This document shows positions 1 to 13,172 of a DNA stretch of 64,000 nt, piece after piece. The stretch covers positions 3,954,001 through 4,018,000 of the forward strand of contig CM065382.1 in the NCBI GenBank assembly GCA_033060915.1, written 5' to 3'. Source of the stretch: Euryodendron excelsum (lineage: Eukaryota; Streptophyta; Magnoliopsida; Ericales; Pentaphylacaceae). Under the pieces are notes generated by a model, which worked only from the letters and a program-made list of their open reading frames with translations, did no database searches and was not told the DNA's origin. Positions within the stretch are counted from its first letter, which is position 1. Each line of letters opens with the position of its first letter. A program made the translations under genes and the position numbers.

Positions 1-215
1 AAAAAAGAAAAGCTGAATCTCACAACAACTACATGTCATTCATTTCTATGTGTTTAGTTTATGTTCAATAAAAAACTTGTTTCATCAATATTTTTCGAAG
101 TCTTTTCAAATTCATGGTCGTTATAAGGAACAAAAAGATGTGATCTGGGTAGTTTAAAGCCATGAAATGAGATGAGTGAGAATATATATATAGTAATCTC
201 CCAGTGAAATTTCAG

Positions 216-523
216 GGCACAGGTTGTGGGTTGGCCACCCGTTCGATCCTTCCGTAAGAATATCCTGGCCGTTCAAAAGAGCAGCGTTGAGGAGAGTGAG
301 AAGATTAGCAGCAATATTGCAGCAGCATTTGTGAAGGTTAGCATGGATGGCGCACCTTACCTGCGTAAAGTGGACTTGAAGATGTACAAGAGTTACCAAG
401 AGCTCTCTGATGCCTTAGGCAAGATGTTTAGTTCCTTCACCATTGGTATGTATCATAAAATCCCATGTATAATATAGATAACGTAAATGTAATAATCCAT
501 AAAATTATATTATATAGGTGTAC

Positions 524-555
<32 letters not shown>

Positions 556-1292
556 GTATTTCTCTTTTTGTCTTAATTCAACCAGTTTTTCTCTCTTGAA
601 GGTAACTGTGGATCCCAGGGGATGAAGGATTTCATGAATGAGAGCAAGCTCATGGATCTGTTGAGTGGTTCTGATTATGTTCCAACTTATGAAGACAAAG
701 ATGGTGATTGGATGCTTGTTGGCGACGTCCCTTGGGAGTAAGTCCTTTGTCACTCATTAAAACCTTAATGTTGATCAAAGTAAAAGAACAAATATATATA
801 TATATATATATAGATATATACACATATATCAATCATAAATTGTGCATGCTGGCTTACTTATATCTGATCTCAACCAGGATGTTTGTTGATTCTTGCAAGC
901 GCTTGCGTCTAATGAAAGGAACGGAGGCCATAGGACTCGGTTAGTACATTCGAAAAAAATTATTAATTGAATGAAGTTAGCTAACAAAGTTGGTTTAGTA
1001 TAGTTTTGCAAAAAGAAATTACATGATTAACTTATGAAAAATGTTATTCTTTCAAAATTTTTGTACAGAATTCTACACTAGAATGATGTGGCGATCGCAG
1101 TTTTGTAATAAACAAGTATCTTGGTGAGTTCTTTATTTTAAAGTGATAAGCCCACAACTTAGCCACATCATTCTGGTGATAAATTCTGTCTGAATTTTCT
1201 GGTTGTATAGCATTACCCTTACCTTATATTAATGCAATTTAATTGGAATTTCAGCACCAAGGGCCATGGAAAAATGCAAGAACAGGTGCTGA
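216..1292 (+). CDS. Aux/IAA auxin-response repressor, 3' part (exons 2-5)
   Basis: Nuclear repressor that binds ARF transcription factors and is degraded through TIR1/AFB when auxin is present. Visible exons are 216-445, 602-737, 878-939 and 1255-1292, all with GT-AG borders and matching phase; the TGA stop is at 1290-1292. The first visible exon opens with the domain II degron core [13 protein letters not shown], followed by domain III ([15 protein letters not shown]) and, across the next exons, domain IV ([19 protein letters not shown]). The last residues [12 protein letters not shown] match the IAA7/IAA14/IAA16/IAA17 group. Domain I (the LxLxL repressor motif) and the start codon must lie left of the window, because 1-215 reads as intron. 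The last intron (940-1254) holds a MITE. The degron and the PB1 lysine and acidic motifs look intact, so the gene is probably functional. The exact paralog cannot be decided without domain I. Confidence 0.95.
1038..1217 (-). mobile_element. MITE family A copy 1, in Aux/IAA intron
   Basis: AT-rich copy of the recurrent 160-190 bp element described under findings. One end reads AAATGTTATTC and the other GTATAGCATTACC, with inner arms AGAATGATGTGG and CCACATCATTCT. It lies wholly within the last Aux/IAA intron. Minus orientation is assigned relative to copies such as 33798-33978. Confidence 0.7.
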
Positions 1293-2144
1293 AGTATTAA
1301 TCACCACAGCCTGCTCCTTTGATCACTGCCAAAGCAAACAAGAAAGAACAAAGAAAGCAGGAGATGGATTGAGCAGGGTGCTTGGTTGTGTCTGTATTAT
1401 GGTTTGTATTAATGTGAGATATATATATATATATATATACAGTGTCTGTGTATTTAATATGAAACAAAACAATAACTTTTGTATTCCAAGACTCGGCTGT
1501 GTCTTGCGTGAGTTTGGTTACTAATAGCTTGCTTAATAATAATTGTAATAATGTAGCTATTTACAATGTCTTTTTTTCCTTCAATTATTTATTTATTTAT
1601 TTCCCATTCTAGGATTCTATATTCATGCATACAATTTTTGAGGTGAGGACTGAGCAATGAATATATGTATTATGGTTCCATGTACCTTGTACAAAGAGGG
1701 GCAAGATCATGTGCATGTCAACAGGGCATTTATTCATGCCCATCTGTTTGGTTGGCTGGTTTTATTGTGTTATAGATTTTGCGAGAGGATTAGCATCGCC
1801 ATGTGTAACGGTCGAATGCTTGCAATTCAACTCAAAAATTTAAGTTGTTAAGTGGTGTTACCTACTCTATAAGTCCAAAACGATTGTAACACCATGCAAA
1901 TTCATTCAAAGTACAGGTTTTGTCTATATATATATATATATATATAATGGAACAAGATAAGTAGAAGTAGCAATGAAAAAAATATTTATTTGATCACAAT
2001 CCACTATAGTCCATTTAGTATGATGGGCCATCACTGGCTGGCATGTTCTGATATAGTCATGCACGGTCATGGACTCGTAGTGTTTGCTGGGAAATTTCGT
2101 TTGAACTTCATTAGACATTGCCCCTCTCTCCTCTCTCCAGATCT

Positions 2145-2320
2145 GAAATAGAAAAATAAAAAATTCGTAAAAAATTTATTACCAAAATGATATAATTAGA
2201 TAAAAATCATTCACTTTAAAACAAAGCACTCATCATAATAACTCTTAATTTCAATAATACCACTACGACATCATTCTGATGATATTTTCTGTATAAATTT
2301 TATAAAAGAATAGCATTTTC
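2145..2320 (+). mobile_element. MITE family A copy 2
   Basis: It contains the family core of a TTTAAAAC-AAAGCACTCATCATAATAACTC type block followed by an ACATCATTCT arm, and the terminal block TAGCATTTTC at the right end. The left terminus is poorly preserved. Confidence 0.6.
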
Positions 2321-2482
2321 TAAATGGAAATGTGGAAATGATCCTTTCTTTATGAACAACTTATAGAGATTAATGATGCCATGAAGAGAACGAAGATTTT
2401 TGGAAAAATCCAATGCACTTCGGCAACAAATAGAATTGAAATTGAATATATGCAGGAAAGATGCGCATCTTTATCCACTTTC

Positions 2483-2486
<4 letters not shown>

Positions 2487-2533
<47 letters not shown>
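2487..2533 (+). repeat. (GA)n microsatellite
   Basis: About 23 uninterrupted GA units. It generates long artificial ORFs of Arg-Glu or Ser-Leu repeats on both strands. Confidence 0.95.
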
Positions 2534-2539
<6 letters not shown>

Positions 2540-3735
2540 GAGCTTTCGAGGTGCTTCAAGAAAAAGGGAAGCTCTAATCATCTATCTCCTCTTTGTGCTT
2601 TTCTTTTTTGCCCCATGCATTCTATTAAACCATGTCATCACTATTAATGATATAAACTTACTTATATTATTTCTACATATTAGATTTAATAAATATGACA
2701 ATAAACATCTATAATAGGCATCAGAATCAATATAGGAATTTTTTCTGAATCAAAACTATTTTTAAGTCAATAATTATCTTTAATATCATGAAAATTGGGT
2801 TATTATTTCTCTCTGAATCTTGACTGATATATGAGGAGAATCATCAAACTATCTAAGAACTCCGATAAGGTTTCTAAATCCTCAGCTTTCTCATAGTCAA
2901 AAGCTCTTCCTCCGATGGGCACTTCTTTCGTCGATTTTCAGGCATACCCATTTTGATCATTGGCCCCTAATATGCACTGCTCATAAAGTTATCACCTGGG
3001 TAATTGACGAATTTTTGATATGGAGTGGTTTATGATGAGAGAGATTTTTAACTGTTGATTTTCCGTTTGATTGGTTGTCCAATTTCATGTTTAATTATCC
3101 ACTCACTGATTTGAGTTCACGTGCAAAAATGGAATTGTTGAGGTGACTTAGTAAACACTGTTGACAGAACTGAAAGGATGTACTCAAAGGACATATTATT
3201 TATACATATACACTGATATATGAATATACAAAATGTAGAAGACGAAAACGGGATTAAATCTTATACATAGAGACGCGTATTGGTTTAGGAAAGAGTTCAG
3301 AGACTTCAGTTCCAAGTTCTTCAAAACTTATGCTCAAGCATATATATATATATATATATATCACTTTGCATTATTTTCCAAACCCTAATGCGCCCCACCA
3401 GCTTCGTCAAACCCTATTATATGTACGAATTTATATTTCGTTTCAGCATGTGAAATCATGCCTTGATACCTTGCAGAATCAATTACTTTAAGAAATCAAT
3501 CTTTCGTAGGTTAAGCTTAGACAATGAACTCCTCTGAAATTCAATATATATAGATATATATATATACATATATATAATCCAACATCAACTATAGTGTTCA
3601 ATTTATTTACATGTGAAATTTACCAAATTGATCTACAATTTTTGTTCAACTTGTTAATGACTTTGCCATTAGACTGTTGCTCGTTATTGTGCTTCATACG
3701 GCAAGCAGGGTTGAACTTACAGATGGGATTCAACT

Positions 3736-6700
3736 TCAGAAATCAACCGACTTGATTATCAAATCTGCATTTTTCTTTGATTTGTTTATGAGCTCTGCAT
3801 TAGGCCGGTCATTGTACTCTATCTGCATGACAAATTTAGTCAAGCAACAGATAGCCAAAAATAGACTAGAACCAAGAGAGCATCAATGGAAGTTATAAGC
3901 ACCACAACGTCAAGCTTACCCGCCATTTAGCAACATCCGGAGGCTTTCCTACAATAGACACAACAAAAGGATAATTTCGATACACTTCTCAGTTTTCATC
4001 ATGCATGTTCACTTTTTTTCAGGTAAGTGATTGATTAACAATCAAGGAATGCATACCAGCAGTCAATATATGTCTCTTTAAAACACGTTGCATTGCTGTG
4101 TCAATGTCAACCTCGATGAACCTTTGAAGGAAATCAGAATGCAAAAGGCGTTACCCCAAATAATACTCCAATAATCTGAACTTAGTTTTGCCACAAAATA
4201 AAAAGGGTAAAATATTTTTCTTTTAGTAAGTAAAAGGTAATAATATTTTTTCCCTGCTTAATTAGTAAGATAGTAATTTACAAGTATAGGCTCACATTAC
4301 AAGGGGTTAACATGCTATCAAACAAGCATAATTCAACTACAAAGTAGAACTCAATAGGAATCTAAGTCAAGATACAATCATGACATAAATCCCACACATT
4401 CCAAGCCACCTTAACAGAACATTCTTTTGGCACATCACAAAAGTGCTTCAAAAGGCAAAGGTAACAGGAAGTGGAGGCTTCTTTGTTAGGCCATAACTCT
4501 TTAGCATTGTGCTCCTCATTTTTAAAACAATTATACAACATACTATGAAATTGCAGATAAAACAGCATAACCCATTAAGCTAACACCATCGAAAATAATA
4601 TATTTGCAATAATCAACATTAGTCTGAGAACAGTTACACAGTTCTGGTGGCCTGCTATAACCATATTAAGCTCTGTTTGGAACTTAAGAACAAGTAGGGA
4701 AAGAAGAGAAGGGACACCAAAAAAAAAAAAAAAAAACTTGTTAATGGGTTCCTTTCCATAGCATTGATGAGAACTTTCCTTTCCTTCTCCTAAGTTCTGA
4801 TATCCAAATAGAAAAATCTTTGCAATCCAAATAGAGTTCTCAAACAAAAGAACATTTATTTTGCTCTTTTTTCTCATTTCTATTAGATTTTTCCTATTTT
4901 GGTACACATAAGCCCCACATGCCTACAGTGAAAAGTCATGAGTTAAATGCATAGACCATTAAACATAAGTGGACGTCATAAAAAGTATCTAAGAGCAACA
5001 CATACTTTCAAGGATGATATGCCAACATAAATGTGCGGGGAGGGGGCAGCAGTAATAATTCAACACAATTTTTCTTTAAATTTTGTATTTTTAGAACTAG
5101 CTATTCCACATATGTTTCTGGCCCCAAATATTAATTAAACAAGTAAAAAAAATCATGGAAGAATCTATCATTTACCACTTCTCATCAAAAATAGATGATA
5201 TCTCCTTCCAAACCCCTTCTTCCAAAAGCAGATAATTACCTTCTGCTATCACCACTTTGTGCCTGTAAAGAAGGGAAAAGTTGATGCATTATTGATGGAT
5301 ACAGAGAGCTCAACCATTTAAAGTACTACAATCATAATAACATGATCAATCCCTCCAACGTTGATGGAAACAGGATAAATGAACCAACAGAATATGTAGG
5401 CCAAAGAAAACACTACACTGCCCTCTGCTCAAGAATTTTAGAATCATTTAGGACTCAGGTACTAATTCTATGAAACCAATCTCTCCAACATTGTAAAAAC
5501 AACAAAATATGCAAGAGCAATAACTAGGACAACCAAAGGCCAGAGCAAATTTTGCATCTTCACAAAGCATGATGAGCATTCCTGTACAATAATATTAGCA
5601 AAGATCACACATTACACATCTAACATGGTCTTTGTTTTTGCGGGGAAAAAACATATCAGTTTTTCAGGTCCTTGCTTATTTGAGCAATAGTTTCACCTTT
5701 CAATATCACATTCTGACCGGAGTTCTATCCAACTTCCTTTATGGATGCTGCCCCCACAGTAAACAGGCTGCTAAAATCTTGATACAATCTTAACCTATTA
5801 CTAACATCATAATTAATATCATCGGCTTTAGTTCAGCCCACAAGCAGAACATCTCACCAATTATTTCAATTCCAAGGTCCTACTGACTTAACTTTTTTTT
5901 TTTTTTAATAAGGTCCTACTGACTTTCATCTGCTAGCTTCGAAAAAGAATTCATTAAACAGTTGCTGCATGCTTAAATGCCAGGTCTTCTTCATGTACCT
6001 ATTTTCAGCGCTTCTGTACCAATACATTGAATCCAAATTTCCTAGTACCATTGGTTGCACTAACAGTTCACCAAAAGCAAACTCTTTTAACTATTATAAT
6101 TTTCCTCTATTGAGAAAGTTGTGATGCGCAATATATTCAGAAGAGCTGAACTTGTTCCCAACATGCATGGCAATAATTTAAAATGAAGTGCATGTGGACT
6201 TGAACAAATGAAAAATAAAGAAAGAACAAAGTACAGAAAATAAAATAAAAGAAGGAAATAAACATGGAAGAGGGGAAAGGGGAAAGGGAAGGGGGAAGCT
6301 CAGGATCAGTCATTGATGACATCAAAGTTGACGTTGCACAGGGGTCAAAACATAGAAGTTACTATCTGGAGCCTTCTCCCTTCCATATCTATCATACAAA
6401 TACTTTTATCAGCAAACGAAGGGAAAAATAACAAACTTTATTTCCATCAAAGATGAAGCCCTTACAAGCCAGACGTCACTTTTTTGTTTTTTGATAAGTG
6501 CTAGACGTCACTTCATATTCTTGATTAAAGGCCTCGCCACATATAAGCATTGTAAATCCTGCTCAACCACTCCAGTTCATAGAAGTCCATGGCTTAGAAT
6601 ATTAATGACAGAAAGTTTGTTACTCCCTAAACCAATTCTAACTTCAAACCTGGTATCAACAAAAACAACTGTTTTCTTTTTTAGTCACTGATTTTGAACA

Positions 6701-9700
6701 TGGAAAAGGAACTCTCGAGTATAGTGAGATCTGCATTTCTGCCCTTTGAATTTAGTAGACCAAAGGCCCAGTGATTTCCATTGGCATTCAGACACAAGAC
6801 ACTTGTTCCCAGGTTATACATTCCCAACAAAATCAGCAAATATGAAAAAGGCTGTTTATCCAAAAGAAGAAAAATACATACTGAAAGCTCACAAAAATAT
6901 CATCTTCTACTGGATCTCCAACGCCATGGTCAAATGAAGGAGCGTAAACTGATCCCTGAAAGAGCCATTACTCATCAGAACTCAATAGGAGGAAAGAGAG
7001 CATACATACTATTTGCAATTCTCCCTTTCTTGCCTAGAATCAACACATTCCTAAGGAATAAAGAAGAGAACACTAAAAGGATTTCCTTAAGTTTAGGAAC
7101 TAATTCCATATTTTCAACATAAACAGCAACTCACCTGATTCCTCAAAGTCTTGAGACATTTTAGCAATAGCTCAGGATCGAATGTCCATGGAGCTGGTTC
7201 ACCAATGGAAACACCAATGCTTTCAAACATTTACAAGATCTAGAACAGATGATTACAATATAAAGCAAACTCACCTCCCCTTCTCGCGTGAGCTTCCTCT
7301 GGATCCTAAATTTGCAAAAACAGAAATCCAAGAATAAGAAGTCTAAGAAGTTTCAATAGAAAAGGCCTGCTTATTTGTGTCTCTGCGTGTGAATCCTTTT
7401 GTGTGCATTAACATGTATGCACATGTACACAATATATAATGACATCTCAGTGACACAGTCACACACTTCACATGGTAAAAGATGCATCACACTATCTTTC
7501 TCTACATCACAAGGCACAAGCATTAACTAAATAAAAGAGTAAACAAATCGATAAACCAGAGTATCATTCTAATACAAAGGGGAAAAAATGGTATAATTTT
7601 TCCTAATGAACTGATAAAAAGCAAAATATAACGCTACGAAGCATCATGCTCAAGCTCATTATTCATTTTTTGATGTTCTAAAAGAATTGGGACCTCAGGA
7701 TACCCATGGCAATATATAAATATATATATATATATAAGATGTTATGAAAAGACTAGATTTATGTTACAAAAATCAAAGTTTTGACCACTAGCAAATCAGA
7801 ATCTACCTAACCATGGACTTAATTGGAAACCAAACATGAACAATGAAATGTTATGTTTGTAATATGCACATAGTTACATAAAAATCTGATAATTAGTTTC
7901 ATTTGAACTTATTTCTGAAAAAATCACATTTTTCCTGAACTTTAGTCTCATCTTTTACTTTTTCCTCTTTTGTTTAAACTGCTGCTTTGTACCAAAGCTA
8001 GTGCCACACCCACCAATATCAAAATACATAAGAACAATAGCCACCCAAAATAAACAGATATTGAAAACGTCATTAAACAAAGGAAGGACAACCTCCATTG
8101 CATCCAGCTGATGACGATAAAGGTGGAACCCATCCATTGGAAGGACTGTAGCCACTTTTGGGGGGTCGACTTGTGAATCAAAAGAACAAGATTTTTCAGG
8201 CCAAAACTTGTTTACACGCCAAACTATTTCAGATGCAACAGTGCTCTTTCCAGCACCAGGAGGACCAGCCAAACCCACAATGTACCTGCATGATACCATA
8301 GGCAGATGATTTCATTTAGAGAGTAACTCGCAAGATATGATAATTGATTAAACATAAGAACAACAGAAAGTCACTCTTTACAGCAACGCCAGTGAAAAAC
8401 TTACACACATTTTGGTGTTAGCAATTCTTTAGTATTAATTTCTTGTGTGGTTTTTGGTCCATGCAGTCCAAAGAGTACAGTTGAAAGAGTACCATCCAGG
8501 TGGACAGAAGGGGACCATGATTAGGAGAAGAATTGGAAAATCTATCAGAAAATGTGCAAGTTTATATGCAAGCAAAGTTTCACTTAAAGCATTTGAAGAC
8601 AGTCCTGACAATTTGATACAAATCTACATATTCAATGAACTGAATATGTACCAATGAGTTCCTTGACATGAAGAAGGTTTTCAAACAGGGAAGCAAAGTT
8701 TCATGGAAAAGGCAAACATATATACTTACCATATTGCCAGTGCGATACTCAAAAGAGAAACTAAAAGGGAAACTAGGGTTCAAGGAAAGCTACACAACAA
8801 GGGAGTAAATTATATGGAAATTTCTTGCTTTCAATGGAAGTAAAATGTGTTTATTAAACTTGACCGTATAAAGAGCCAGATTCCAGGAGAGGAAAAAATG
8901 GTTGATCTTTAGGGTTGAGGTAAAGCACTATTAATTACTTGAGTATGTAAATGCTGGACAGCAACTTCACACTATGTAGATATACCAGAAGATATTGTTT
9001 CCCTGGTTAAGAAGCTACAACTTACTTGAAATTGGGATTTGATGCTGCGGCTGCTGTTGGAACTAGACGTTCAGCCAAATCATTGTATATGTCATCCATA
9101 CACCTTGAAAGGATATATACAAGAGCTATTCATAAATACAGCACAAATTTAAATTAAACAAAAAAAACGTAGGTGCACACGCATACCCATGTAAATTTCT
9201 ATATCTAGCTACGAAAGCAAAGAAGCACAAATCCAAGAAGTGGCCTCCAAATAAGACCATCAAATTAGGACACTAAAGCCAAAATTCAGGTAAATACAAC
9301 AGGAACTAATTTTTTTATCGTCTTCATGGAATTCAACCCATTCACAGAAGATAAGTGGAGGAATTAAATCCACAATCATCAGTTTGATTGTAATTACATC
9401 TTGGCTGTGATATGAATTTCCAACACCAATTAACTTCAATTTCATGTAATCTCGCCTTGCAAAATGGCATACCAGGCCTCTACCACAGGAACATTCTTCT
9501 TCTGGCTACAAACTACCTGAAAAAGAATTATGTGGTATCAATAAACAAAATCTACATACAAAGATATAAAAACGTTTCATGTCAAAATTAATAAAAAAAG
9601 GTCAAGAAATTCAATTTTAGTAATACGAACTGAACCTGTAGACTGTGTCCCTTTTGAATTAGAAATCTTGGTCGACCCAATAAAGGTGGCTCAATGCTTT

Positions 9701-10830
9701 TAATTGATGAAATGGAGACACAAATGCGGTGCCAAATAGGAAGCTTTATCCTTCTGAGCAACAATGACTCTGCAATTTAAAAACATGGATTACCTGAATA
9801 CAGTAACAAGCATTATCCAAAACATCTTTCATGTATCTGTGTGTTTTCATAATATTTGTTCAAATTAAAAAAGTAGCATGCCAGAAACAAGGAACTAACG
9901 GAAGCAAATTGAGGGGAAAGGAGAAAAGAGAGAACCAATGCAATCAATTGTGTCGCTGATCACATAATTCCCCCAGGAAACTTTGCAAACACAGAATGGC
10001 TAAAGAAAGATTGTGCAGCGTGCATTGCTATTCAATTTTTTTTTTTTTTTTTTTTTTGCATAAAGGTGGCTTTAATAACACAGAACGGCTAAAGCAAAGA
10101 TTGTGCAGTGTGCATTGCTATCCATTTTTTTTTTTTTTTTTTTGCATAAAGGTGGCTTTAATAACACAGAACGGCTAAAGCAAAGATTGTGCTGCATGCA
10201 TTGCTAAATAAAATTTTTCCAGAAGATTATCCAGCATGAATATACTAAACTGTGCATAGCTATGAAAAGACCGTTTAGACCGAATGACATTCGAAGCTGT
10301 AATTTATCAGGAATTAGGGTTTCTGAGGGAAAGAACGGAAAAGATTAGCAAAGAAAGAAACCAATCACAACTTGAACACATTACTGGGTTGCAAACGAAA
10401 AGAATTATAAATAATATGATGCTATATCAACATATTAACTGTGTATCGCTATGCAAAGACCGTTTAGAACGATGCTGAAATTTATGAGGAATTAGGGTTT
10501 CTGAGGGAAAGAACAGAAAAGAAGAATAAAGAAGGAAAACATTCACAATCTGAAGTATATTATACAAGTGGAGTGAAAACGACCAGAATTATAAACAAAA
10601 TTATGAATGATCTCTGTTTCGATTGAGATTCATGTAGGCACCGTGACGCTAATCATGATCATGAAGTTCAAAATCCTTCCATGAAGATCTCTTCAGACCG
10701 TTGCGTATCTATGTAGATGTACGTACTATAAACAAATAGTACTTGTACATATCATGAATAAGTATAGAAAGAGACCTGGTGAAGAACCCCAGAATCCTCC
10801 TGAACTTGTAGAAAACGAAGAAACCTCCAT
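3736..10830 (-). CDS. P-loop kinase, uridine kinase/phosphoribulokinase-like, probably plastid-targeted
   Basis: Twelve exons, in coding order: 10830-10776, 9769-9636, 9516-9473, 9103-9026, 8285-8093, 7305-7275, 7193-7135, 6955-6882, 5262-5176, 4121-4057, 3948-3920 and 3822-3736. They sum to 936 nt, a 311-residue protein, with all phases consistent. Residues 1 to about 80 are Ser-rich and basic, like a plastid transit peptide. The mature part starts near the DDIYNDLAERLVP motif. It carries a Walker A motif GPPGAGKS (about residues 111-118), the substrate-region motif LPMDGFHLYR, then DPEEAHARRGAPWTFDP, a SFDHGVGDPVEDD segment, a VVIAEGNYLLLEE strand and a C-terminal YNDRPNAELI. This matches the plant family annotated as putative uridine kinase C227.14-like / P-loop NTPase (Arabidopsis At1g03030 type). 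The true substrate is not established by sequence. Exon 11 is only 29 nt. Intron 1 is about 1 kb and full of tandem repeats. Confidence 0.92.
9987..10207. repeat. 86-bp tandem repeat with poly-T tails, kinase intron 1
   Basis: About 2.5 copies. The unit begins GCATAAAGGTGGCTTTAATA, continues through an ACAGAACGGCTAAAG block and ends in a T run of 18-22 bases. Full units start at 10058 and 10144; a first, partial copy starts near 9987. Confidence 0.9.
10249..10640. repeat. 178-bp tandem duplication, kinase intron 1
   Basis: Two diverged copies. The block ATTAGGGTTTCTGAGGGAAA occurs at 10313 and again at 10491, and each copy is preceded by GACCGTTTAGA. It lies inside the first intron, just 3' (in gene orientation) of exon 1. 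Confidence 0.85.
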
Positions 10831-11213
10831 TGCGGAATCGCTCCTCAGAGAGAGGTAGAGAAAGAGAAGGGGACTACGAGATGACGCTGAGACTGAATGC
10901 CTAATTAAAGTGGGATTCAATTCCGGCAGTTCAGTTCATTGGTTGAGGAATGAGGAGTGTTTGGAACTTGGGCGATGGAAGGGAAGGAAAGGGGATGGAA
11001 AGGGAAAATGAGGGAAAATATAGAAAAAAATTAAAAAAATTTAAAACAATCGATCCCTTTCTCTCTTATTTTTTAATTTTATTTAAAAAACAAAATAGAA
11101 AAGGTTTTTTCTCTTTTTTTAATTTTATTTTAAAAAAACAAAATAGAAAAAATTTAACAAACAATAATTTTCTCATCACTTTTCTTTCTTAAGTTACAAA
11201 TAGAGATATATAT

Positions 11214-11215
<2 letters not shown>

Positions 11216-11257
<42 letters not shown>

Positions 11258-11260
11258 CGA
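11216..11260 (+). repeat. (GA)n microsatellite
   Basis: An interrupted GA run with GC substitutions near its right end, about 390 bp upstream of the kinase start codon. Confidence 0.95.
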
Positions 11261-11909
11261 GCGATTCTCTTGTTTTGGGGAAAGAAAGAAGCGCCTTTCA
11301 CCACTATGGTTGGTTTGGTAGTAAAAAAAAAACGCTTTTCACCACCGTGCTATTTTTTAAAATAAGTTCGAGGATATTTTATTAGAATAATATAATAATA
11401 ATGTTATTACAATTAAATTTATAATAATTAATATTTTATTTTAAAATAAATAATTTTTATTTAATTACATTATTTAAGTAATAAATTTTTTTTTTTTATT
11501 TACATAACATTACCTTTTAAATTTATTCGTTGTTTTTAACCTACTTTTTAAAGTTTAGAGGACGAGGTGGGATATAAACTGACCCCAACGCAAGTGTTGT
11601 TGTCTCTCTTGTAAATAGTTGTACGGTACTAACTACTAAGTATAATACTTATGTGAAATAGTTTATTTGTATAGACATTTCTAGTACCAAAAAGAAGGAG
11701 AAAAAAAGCACTTTTTAATTGAGCACTCCGTTATGTGCCATGCTATTATGTCCGCTTAGATTTTCGATTCCCAATCAAACATCACTCAAGTCGGTCAGAA
11801 ATTAAGCACAGGGGACTTCTTCTTTTGTTCAAGGCACGAACACACACTAAGTAAGCAACTCACAATTCATCAGGTACAGAATTCACAATCCCAAATAACT
11901 TGTCAAATG

Positions 11910-12440
11910 AATTGATTAAGAAGAGATTAAATACCACAACCTACTAAAAGTTATCAGTTGATGTGGGACAAACCAATCAACTCGTTTGATGGATTGCTTG
12001 AAATTGTAAACTCTGTACCTGATCAATTGTGAGTTGCTTGCTTGGTGTGTGTGTGTCTTTGCGTTGAACAAAAGAAAAAACCCATGTGCGTGCTTGATTT
12101 GTCTCACATCGACTGATGACCTCTAGTAAATTGTTATACTTAGTCTCTTTCCAATTAACTCATTTGACGGGTTGGTTGGAATTGTAAACTCTATACCTGG
12201 TCAATTGTGAATTGCTTGCTTGATGCGTGTGTGTGTATCTTTACCTTAAATAAAAAAAAAAGTTCATATATGTGCTTGGTTTGTCCCACATCGACTGATA
12301 ACCTCTAGTAGATTGTAATACTTACTCTCTTTTCAATCAACTCGTTTGACGAATTGCTTAGAATTATGGACTCTATACCTAATTGATTGTGGGTTACTCG
12401 CTTATAGTGTGTGTCTTTGCCTTGAACAAAAAAAAAAAAA
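11910..12440. repeat. About 180-bp tandem array with snRNA-USE-like motif
   Basis: About 2.5 monomers. The block TCAATTGTGA recurs at 12023 and 12201 and a decayed form lies near 12383; AACTCGTTTGA-type blocks precede each. The spacers carry GT microsatellites and A runs. GTCCCACATCG is exact at 12293-12303, one base off (GTCTCACATCG) at 12101-12111, and occurs inverted as GATGTGGGAC near 11959. GTCCCACATCG fits the plant snRNA upstream sequence element RTCCCACATCG, but no U-snRNA body follows. The array may derive from an LTR or MITE in which this motif is also common. Confidence 0.75.
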
Positions 12441-13172
12441 ACCAATTCCTTACTTGAGCTCATACAAGAATTCTATTCACAAAATCTATGCAAATTTTAT
12501 ACATCTACAAATAACTATACGGTGAGAGATAAAACTTGAAACCGCCAACCACCACCACTAGACCACGTTGTGATTTCTTCTCCAATTATTATAGCTCTTT
12601 GTTTACTCCTCCAATATATACATATGCAATCTGGTGGCGTCACATTTATAAATGTATGTAAGGCTAATTATTTTTGTTTAGTGGCAATGAAAATATAATA
12701 AAAAAATAAAATAAATGTAGCAATTTTTTGTAGTCAAAACTACAGTTATTAAAAAACATTGTCCTGTGTTAAAAAAGACAATTATCAGCAAATCATATTA
12801 CAATACTACAGGAGGAATTGAGCGATAGGATGCCAAGATGACTCCTGCCAATTAGCACAACAGCTTAACTTCCATCTCCAGGATAATGTCATGAACCGGG
12901 AAAAAAAAAAAGTATTCTTTATTTTAGAGACTGGTGGAGTTAATATTCAACAAAGCTAATCAACAGATGTTTTTCTCCCCCACAATCACGAAATTTTGAA
13001 AAAAGTTCGTTGTGGTCAAGGAAAAGGCGTTATATCTACCAGTCATCAGCCTGTAATCAGCATTGCAACAATTACAGAACATTTGGACCCTCTAAGGACA
13101 AACGCTCTTTAAATCTAACATGACAACAAGAAACCACCCAATGTCTACAATGTCAAAGGGCACCATCTTCCA

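Larger units (their letters stand above)
1293..3735. other. Intergenic region between Aux/IAA and kinase genes
   Basis: This holds the Aux/IAA 3' UTR (polyadenylation site not resolved), AT dinucleotide runs near 1420, 1927 and 3340, one MITE copy (2145-2320) and a GA run (2487-2533). Short ORFs here are low-complexity or AT-driven; I see no further gene. Confidence 0.6.
10831..13172. other. Intergenic region between kinase 5' end and FBL17 3' end
   Basis: This is the upstream side of the kinase gene, including the (GA)n run 11216-11260 and A/T-rich DNA to 11560, then the 180-bp tandem array (11910-12440). From 12440 to 13172 I see only AT-rich sequence and the likely FBL17 3' UTR. No supportable gene. 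Confidence 0.6.

Noticed and set aside
2400..2714. 104-aa plus-strand ORF with Arg-Glu repeats
   Set aside because: It is produced by the GA microsatellite; both ends are AT-rich noncoding DNA with no domain or splice context.
12293..12420. A U-snRNA gene downstream of the USE-like motif
   Set aside because: No TATA element at the right spacing and no U1-U6 body sequence was found on either strand nearby.
11940..12440. CRISPR-like or satellite array
   Set aside because: Monomers are about 180 bp and diverged, without unique spacers; this is a eukaryotic tandem repeat.
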